DNA from: Fulvivirga ulvae
Lineage (GTDB): Bacteria; Bacteroidota; Bacteroidia; Cytophagales; Cyclobacteriaceae
Assembly (NCBI RefSeq): GCF_021389975.1
Contig: NZ_CP089981.1
Span: 4,117,501 to 4,181,500 of the forward strand
Direction: 5' to 3'
DNA: 64,000 bases
A program made the translations under genes and the position numbers. How positions within the stretch are numbered: position 1 is the first letter of the stretch; each line of letters opens with the position of its first letter. Below are positions 60,971-64,000 of this stretch, one piece after another. The notes beneath the pieces were generated by a model. The model ran no database searches, was not told the origin of the DNA, and saw nothing but the letters and a program-made list of their open reading frames with translations.

Positions 60971-61012
60971 ACCGGATTAAGTAACAAAAGCTTACTGATA
61001 AAGATATATCCG

Positions 61013-61044
61013 GTCCTGATGGTTTTTCCATCAGGACTTTTTTT
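61013..61044 (+). terminator. Intrinsic terminator in the rtcB leader
   Basis: GTCCTGATGG (61013-61022) pairs perfectly with CCATCAGGAC (61028-61037), loop TTTTT, followed by seven T. It lies 100 bp before the rtcB start codon. Confidence 0.9.
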
Positions 61045-61143
61045 ATACCCAAAATTTCCGGTCGCCAATCTCAATTAAATTATTTCAGAAATGTGCTGGC
61101 ATAGCATTGCCCTCACTTTTCTATTCGTTTATCAAAACGCTTT

Positions 61144-62550
61144 ATGGGCAAGAGTAAACTAAAGGGTAAAGACCTTAGGAAAATTAATTATTCAAATAAT
61201 CAGGCCATTAGTTTGGCTGTTGATATCATTTCAAAACATTATAAACATTCCTTGAAAGAGGAGCAATTAACATTACTACATGATGTAAAACAACGCTATA
61301 CAGAGTATCTGGATCACGAGCATTGGAGCGTATTGGCCCGGGAGTTTCAACCTGTGGAAGTGCTGAAGGAGAAATCTGAAATACCACTGCTTAAAGACAG
61401 TGGTCAGTTTCATGTATTTGGCCGAAAGCATATCACCAGCAATGCCTATCAGCAAATGGAGCTGGCCATGAGGCTGCCCATTGCCAGAAAAGGAGCAATG
61501 ATGCCTGATGCGCATCAGGGCTATGGTCTGCCTATCGGCGGAGTACTGGCTACTGAAAATGCTGTGATACCTTACGGTGTAGGCCTGGACATAGGCTGTA
61601 GAATGAGTCTCAGTATCTATGATCTGAACTCAAGATACCTGCAAAAACATGCCTATCAGTTCAAAACAGCACTGAAAGAGAGAACCAATTTTGGTACAGG
61701 AGGTGAGCTGGGTATTGCTCAGGAGCATGAAATACTGGATCGTGCAGAGTTTGGAGCAACGAGCCTTCTAAAGCAGCTTCACGGAAAAGCCGTCAAGCAA
61801 TTGGGTACATCGGGTTCCGGGAATCATTTTGTGGAGTTTGGGCTGGTCAGTTTGAAGCAGGACAATGAGCTGGGCTTGCCTGCGGGAGAATACATTGGTT
61901 TGTTGTCACACTCCGGTTCACGTGGTTTGGGAGCTTCCATAGCTAAGCACTACATGGGTATTGCTATGGAGAAGTGCCTGCTACCAAAAAGTGCCCGGCA
62001 TCTAGCCTGGCTCGATCTGTCAACAGAAGAAGGGCAGGAATACTGGCTGTCTATGACTCTGGCAGGAGACTATGCCAAGGCATGTCATGATCAGATACAT
62101 TATCATTTAAGTAAGTACTTGGGCATTAAGCCAGTGGTCAATATTGAGAACCATCACAATTTCGCATGGAAGGAAAAGCAGGTGGACGGTGAAGAGCTGA
62201 TTGTTCACCGAAAGGGAGCAACTCCGGCCAGCGAAGGTGAGTTGGGAATCATACCCGGCTCGATGACCGCACCGGGCTTTATCGTTAGAGGTAAGGGCCA
62301 TGAGGGTGCTTTGCAAAGCGCATCGCATGGCGCAGGAAGGAAGATGTCACGGCAAGCTGCCAGAGAGTCTATTTCTGGCAGCGCTATGAAAAAGTTACTC
62401 AGCGAGCACAAAGTCACTCTTATAGGAGGAGGGACAGATGAGGCCCCTGTAGCTTACAAAAACATCGAGGAGGTGATGAAGAGCCAGAAGGAACTGGTTG
62501 AGGTTATCGGCCAGTTTTTGCCAAAAATTGTGAGGATGGACAAAAATTAA
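61144..62550 (+). CDS. rtcB: RNA ligase RtcB (PrfH-associated type)
   Basis: 468 residues. Family marks in order: DAHQGYGLPIGGVLA, PYGVGLDIGCRMSLS (metal-binding Asp and Cys), the GTSGSGNHFVEFG loop, LLSHSGSRGLG, ENHHNFAW and SASHGAGRKMSR with the guanylylated His. It seals 2',3'-cyclic phosphate or 3'-phosphate RNA ends to 5'-OH ends using GTP and manganese. prfH follows after 4 bp, identifying this as the ribosome-repair type rather than the tRNA-splicing type. The leader at 60912-61044 is its likely control region. Confidence 0.95.
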   Translation: MGKSKLKGKDLRKINYSNNQAISLAVDIISKHYKHSLKEEQLTLLHDVKQRYTEYLDHEHWSVLAREFQPVEVLKEKSEIPLLKDSGQFHVFGRKHITSNAYQQMELAMRLPIARKGAMMPDAHQGYGLPIGGVLATENAVIPYGVGLDIGCRMSLSIYDLNSRYLQKHAYQFKTALKERTNFGTGGELGIAQEHEILDRAEFGATSLLKQLHGKAVKQLGTSGSGNHFVEFGLVSLKQDNELGLPAGEYIGLLSHSGSRGLGASIAKHYMGIAMEKCLLPKSARHLAWLDLSTEEGQEYWLSMTLAGDYAKACHDQIHYHLSKYLGIKPVVNIENHHNFAWKEKQVDGEELIVHRKGATPASEGELGIIPGSMTAPGFIVRGKGHEGALQSASHGAGRKMSRQAARESISGSAMKKLLSEHKVTLIGGGTDEAPVAYKNIEEVMKSQKELVEVIGQFLPKIVRMDKN

Positions 62551-62554
62551 CATT

Positions 62555-63196
62555 ATGAGTTTAAAAACAAACAATATATACATGCAGATATCTGCCGGCA
62601 GAGGGCCGGCAGAATGTGCCTGGGTGGTGGCTCAGTTGCTCAAATACATACTTTCAGACTTTAAAGCAGCCGGTTTGGTTTGCAAAACTTTAAGCAGGAG
62701 TCTGGCCTCAGAGCCTGGTACGCTCAACTCGTGCCTGATCCAGATTAGTGGCCGGGAGGCCAGGAAAAGAGCAGAGGAGTGGGAGGGTACCGTACAATGG
62801 ATAGGTAAGAGCCCTTACCGGAAATTTCATAAAAGAAAGAACTGGTTTGTGGGCATTAGTTTATTTGTGGAGGCTGAACATCAGGACTACAAAGAATCAG
62901 ACCTGGTCTTCAATACTTACCGGGCATCCGGCCCGGGAGGTCAGCATCGCAATAAAGTGGAAACGGCAGTAAGAGTAACCCACAAGCCATCCGGCATAAC
63001 TGCTACTGCCAGTGATTCAAAATCTCAGTTGCAAAATAAAAAGGCAGCGATAGAGAAAATAAAACTGGCCTTAAACCAACTCGATATTGATCAGATACAG
63101 GAGAGGATAGATGAGCAATGGCGTGAGCACTTATCACTTCAACGGGGAAATCCCGTCAGGGTATTTGAAGGAGTGGGGTTTTTGGAGAGGTTATGA
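62555..63196 (+). CDS. prfH: Peptide chain release factor homologue PrfH
   Basis: 213 residues. The N-terminal half (ISAGRGPAECAWVVAQLLKY) is specific to PrfH, and the C-terminal half is a class I release factor domain with GGQ at 128-130 in RASGPGGQHRNKVETAVRV. The stop-codon-reading domain of RF1/RF2 is absent. From work on the family, PrfH recognises ribosomes cleaved in the 16S decoding centre and frees the nascent peptide so that RtcB can religate the rRNA. It is co-transcribed with rtcB (4-bp gap) and followed by a strong terminator. Confidence 0.94.
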   Translation: MSLKTNNIYMQISAGRGPAECAWVVAQLLKYILSDFKAAGLVCKTLSRSLASEPGTLNSCLIQISGREARKRAEEWEGTVQWIGKSPYRKFHKRKNWFVGISLFVEAEHQDYKESDLVFNTYRASGPGGQHRNKVETAVRVTHKPSGITATASDSKSQLQNKKAAIEKIKLALNQLDIDQIQERIDEQWREHLSLQRGNPVRVFEGVGFLERL

Positions 63197-63232
63197 TTAA
63201 TACTTGCCAGACTGTCAGCTGAGTCTTGTATT

Positions 63233-63266
63233 CTAAAAAGTCGGTCCAAGATGATCGGCTTTTTAG
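63233..63266 (+). terminator. Terminator of the rtcB-prfH operon
   Basis: CTAAAAAG (63233-63240) pairs perfectly with CTTTTTAG (63259-63266) and the helix continues inward for six more pairs including two wobbles, loop CAAGAT. The A/T arms could serve both strands, so it may also end the NUDIX gene. Confidence 0.75.
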
Positions 63267-63309
63267 ATTTATATACTTTTAAAAGTCGTTGATGAGGCCG
63301 AGGTATTGG

Positions 63310-63774
63310 TTATTGGTCTAGTTTAAGTAGCAGGCGCTCAATTAAAGCCACTTGCGCCGGATTAATTTTTATTATGGCCTGATCTATAGGGAAGAATTCA
63401 GCTTTATCTATTTCAGGAAAACTTTGCTTCTTGCCAGATCGAGGAGGCCACTCTATTACAAATGTATTGCTCGAATGCATAAAACCTTCATTAACATTGC
63501 CTTCCATTGCCCAGCAATGTACCACTTTCCCTCCTTTTTGCTTTATAGTACCAAGAGGGAGCAAGTTGCTCTCAGGCTTTATGCCCGTTTCTTCTTCAAA
63601 CTCGCGCAGGGCAGCTTTGTGCAGGTCTTCTCCTTTTTCCGGCAACCCTTTAGGAATAGTCCATGAGCCTTCATCCTTTTTTTTGAAAAAAGGCCCACCG
63701 GGGTGAACCAGAAAAACTTCCGGCTTGCTATTGTGTATTCTGTACATCAATATACCTGCACTTTCGGGTGACAT
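63310..63774 (-). CDS. NUDIX hydrolase
   Basis: 154 residues. The Nudix box spans 43-65 (G-x5-E-x7-R-E-x-x-E-E-x-G-I, with R57-E58 and E61-E62). The N-terminal SAGILMYRI and KKDEGSWTIPKG are typical of the group containing diadenosine polyphosphate hydrolases and similar nucleotide sanitation enzymes. Substrate is not determinable. Cytoplasmic, single gene, convergent with rtcB-prfH. Confidence 0.92.
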   Translation of the reverse strand: MSPESAGILMYRIHNSKPEVFLVHPGGPFFKKKDEGSWTIPKGLPEKGEDLHKAALREFEEETGIKPESNLLPLGTIKQKGGKVVHCWAMEGNVNEGFMHSSNTFVIEWPPRSGKKQSFPEIDKAEFFPIDQAIIKINPAQVALIERLLLKLDQ

Positions 63775-63902
63775 AGTTACAAATTACCATTAATTAACAA
63801 AAATGAATGAAGGAGCCGAAGCTTTCTTTATTTTTGGTATTACTAAGTTTATCGATGTGTAATTCAATTCACTAACATGAATTGCGGAATATAGGTTAAA
63901 TC

Positions 63903-64000
63903 ATGCTCAGAGAACTTGATCAATATTACCTGGACAAAGAGGAGCCAACCCGGGGCTGTTTGCTTGCTTTGAGAGAAATAATCCTTAAACAAGATGACAA
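63903..64000 (+). CDS. N-terminal part of a DUF1801-like protein
   Basis: An ATG at 63903 opens MLRELDQYYLDKEEPTRGCL, then LALREIILKQDD, running off the window. The pattern L-x-x-Y-Y/F-L-x-x-x-E-E-P-x-x-x-C-L-L-A-L-R-x-I-I matches the start of DUF1801 (YdhG-like) proteins. Only 32 codons are visible, so the call is tentative. Confidence 0.55.
   Translation, partial: MLRELDQYYLDKEEPTRGCLLALREIILKQDD

Larger units (their letters stand above)
60912..61044 (+). promoter_or_regulatory. Structured leader RNA / attenuator upstream of rtcB-prfH
   Basis: Predicted 5' transcript of about 130 nt. In order: Shine-Dalgarno AAAGGAGG (60927-60934), a 10-codon ORF (60938-60970), stem P1 of 8 perfect pairs GACCGGAT (60970-60977) with ATCCGGTC (61008-61015) enclosing a small AGTAA/TTACT hairpin, and the terminator stem 61013-61037. 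P1 begins on the last base of the upstream ORF's stop codon and shares bases 61013-61015 with the terminator. A ribosome at the stop would cover the 5' arm of P1 and favour the full terminator; without it P1 would weaken the terminator. The pairing is seen; the control model is inferred. Confidence 0.6.

Noticed and set aside
60938..61044. Considered classical amino-acid attenuation for the rtcB leader
   Set aside because: The leader peptide has only YYH and no codon run, and the downstream genes are not amino-acid biosynthetic; structure-based control remains possible.
61144..62550. Considered whether rtcB is the tRNA-splicing/housekeeping type
   Set aside because: The 4-bp linkage to prfH places it in the ribosome-repair type; the housekeeping copy, if any, is outside the window.

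Overview
The window looks like chromosome from a gliding or gliding-related member of the Bacteroidota, most likely order Cytophagales (inference). Five proteins carry type IX secretion system (T9SS) C-terminal sorting domains: four of type A and one of the gliding-associated type B. A PorP/SprF protein sits directly beside the type B cargo. Upstream regions repeatedly show the Bacteroidota -7 element TAnnTTTG, and Shine-Dalgarno sequences are nearly absent. The two tRNAs lack encoded CCA.

Layout. 1-1074: tail of an HPt phosphotransfer protein, then a LytTR response regulator. 1089-13279 (minus): a four-gene unit read from the right, consisting of a 2466-residue adhesin with twelve near-identical 285-bp repeats, PorP/SprF, a PorE-like OmpA protein, and a GAF/receiver protein whose kinase core is degenerate. 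13521-17446: a T9SS beta-helix protein and an orphan kinase dimerisation domain without ATPase. 17447-18703: an eroded kilobase with remnants of a GNAT acetyltransferase and an M15 endolysin-like peptidase beside a CAT tRNA. 18803-38196: mostly housekeeping (HAD phosphatase, M50 protease, rhodanese, PASTA protein, Ddl, M43 protease, NifU, Mrp, DnaG, RibBA, SurE, PriA). 38663-43283: secreted subtilase, fatty acid desaturase, tandem cold-shock genes. 43591-50235: accessory block with a RadC-like JAMM protein, an HNH protein with a small partner, a REP-associated transposase that contains its own 40-bp palindrome, and an HSP90-like/helical-repeat pair. 50236-55698: outer-membrane barrel and a giant AsmA-like protein. 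56068-59740: hemA, hemH, tRNA-Leu(CAA), nrnA-like. 59778-63196: two small orphans, then a structured leader RNA followed by rtcB-prfH. 63310-64000: NUDIX hydrolase and the start of a DUF1801 protein.

The most interesting stretch is 60874-63196. RtcB and PrfH form the known system that rescues and religates ribosomes cut in the 16S decoding centre. Here they follow a leader with a Bacteroidota promoter, a perfect AAAGGAGG Shine-Dalgarno, a 10-codon upstream ORF, and two hairpins that share bases, the second an intrinsic terminator. Decoding-centre nucleases remove the 16S 3' tail that carries the anti-Shine-Dalgarno. A Shine-Dalgarno-dependent leader in front of the repair operon could therefore sense that damage. 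This is my inference and no example is known to me.

Dispersed 28-nt repeats of the form CATTG-N2-ACGA-N2-GTA-N2-AGGAAGCAAT occur three times (43995, 49939, 55837), all outside genes. They fit REP elements, perhaps linked to the resident REP-associated transposase.
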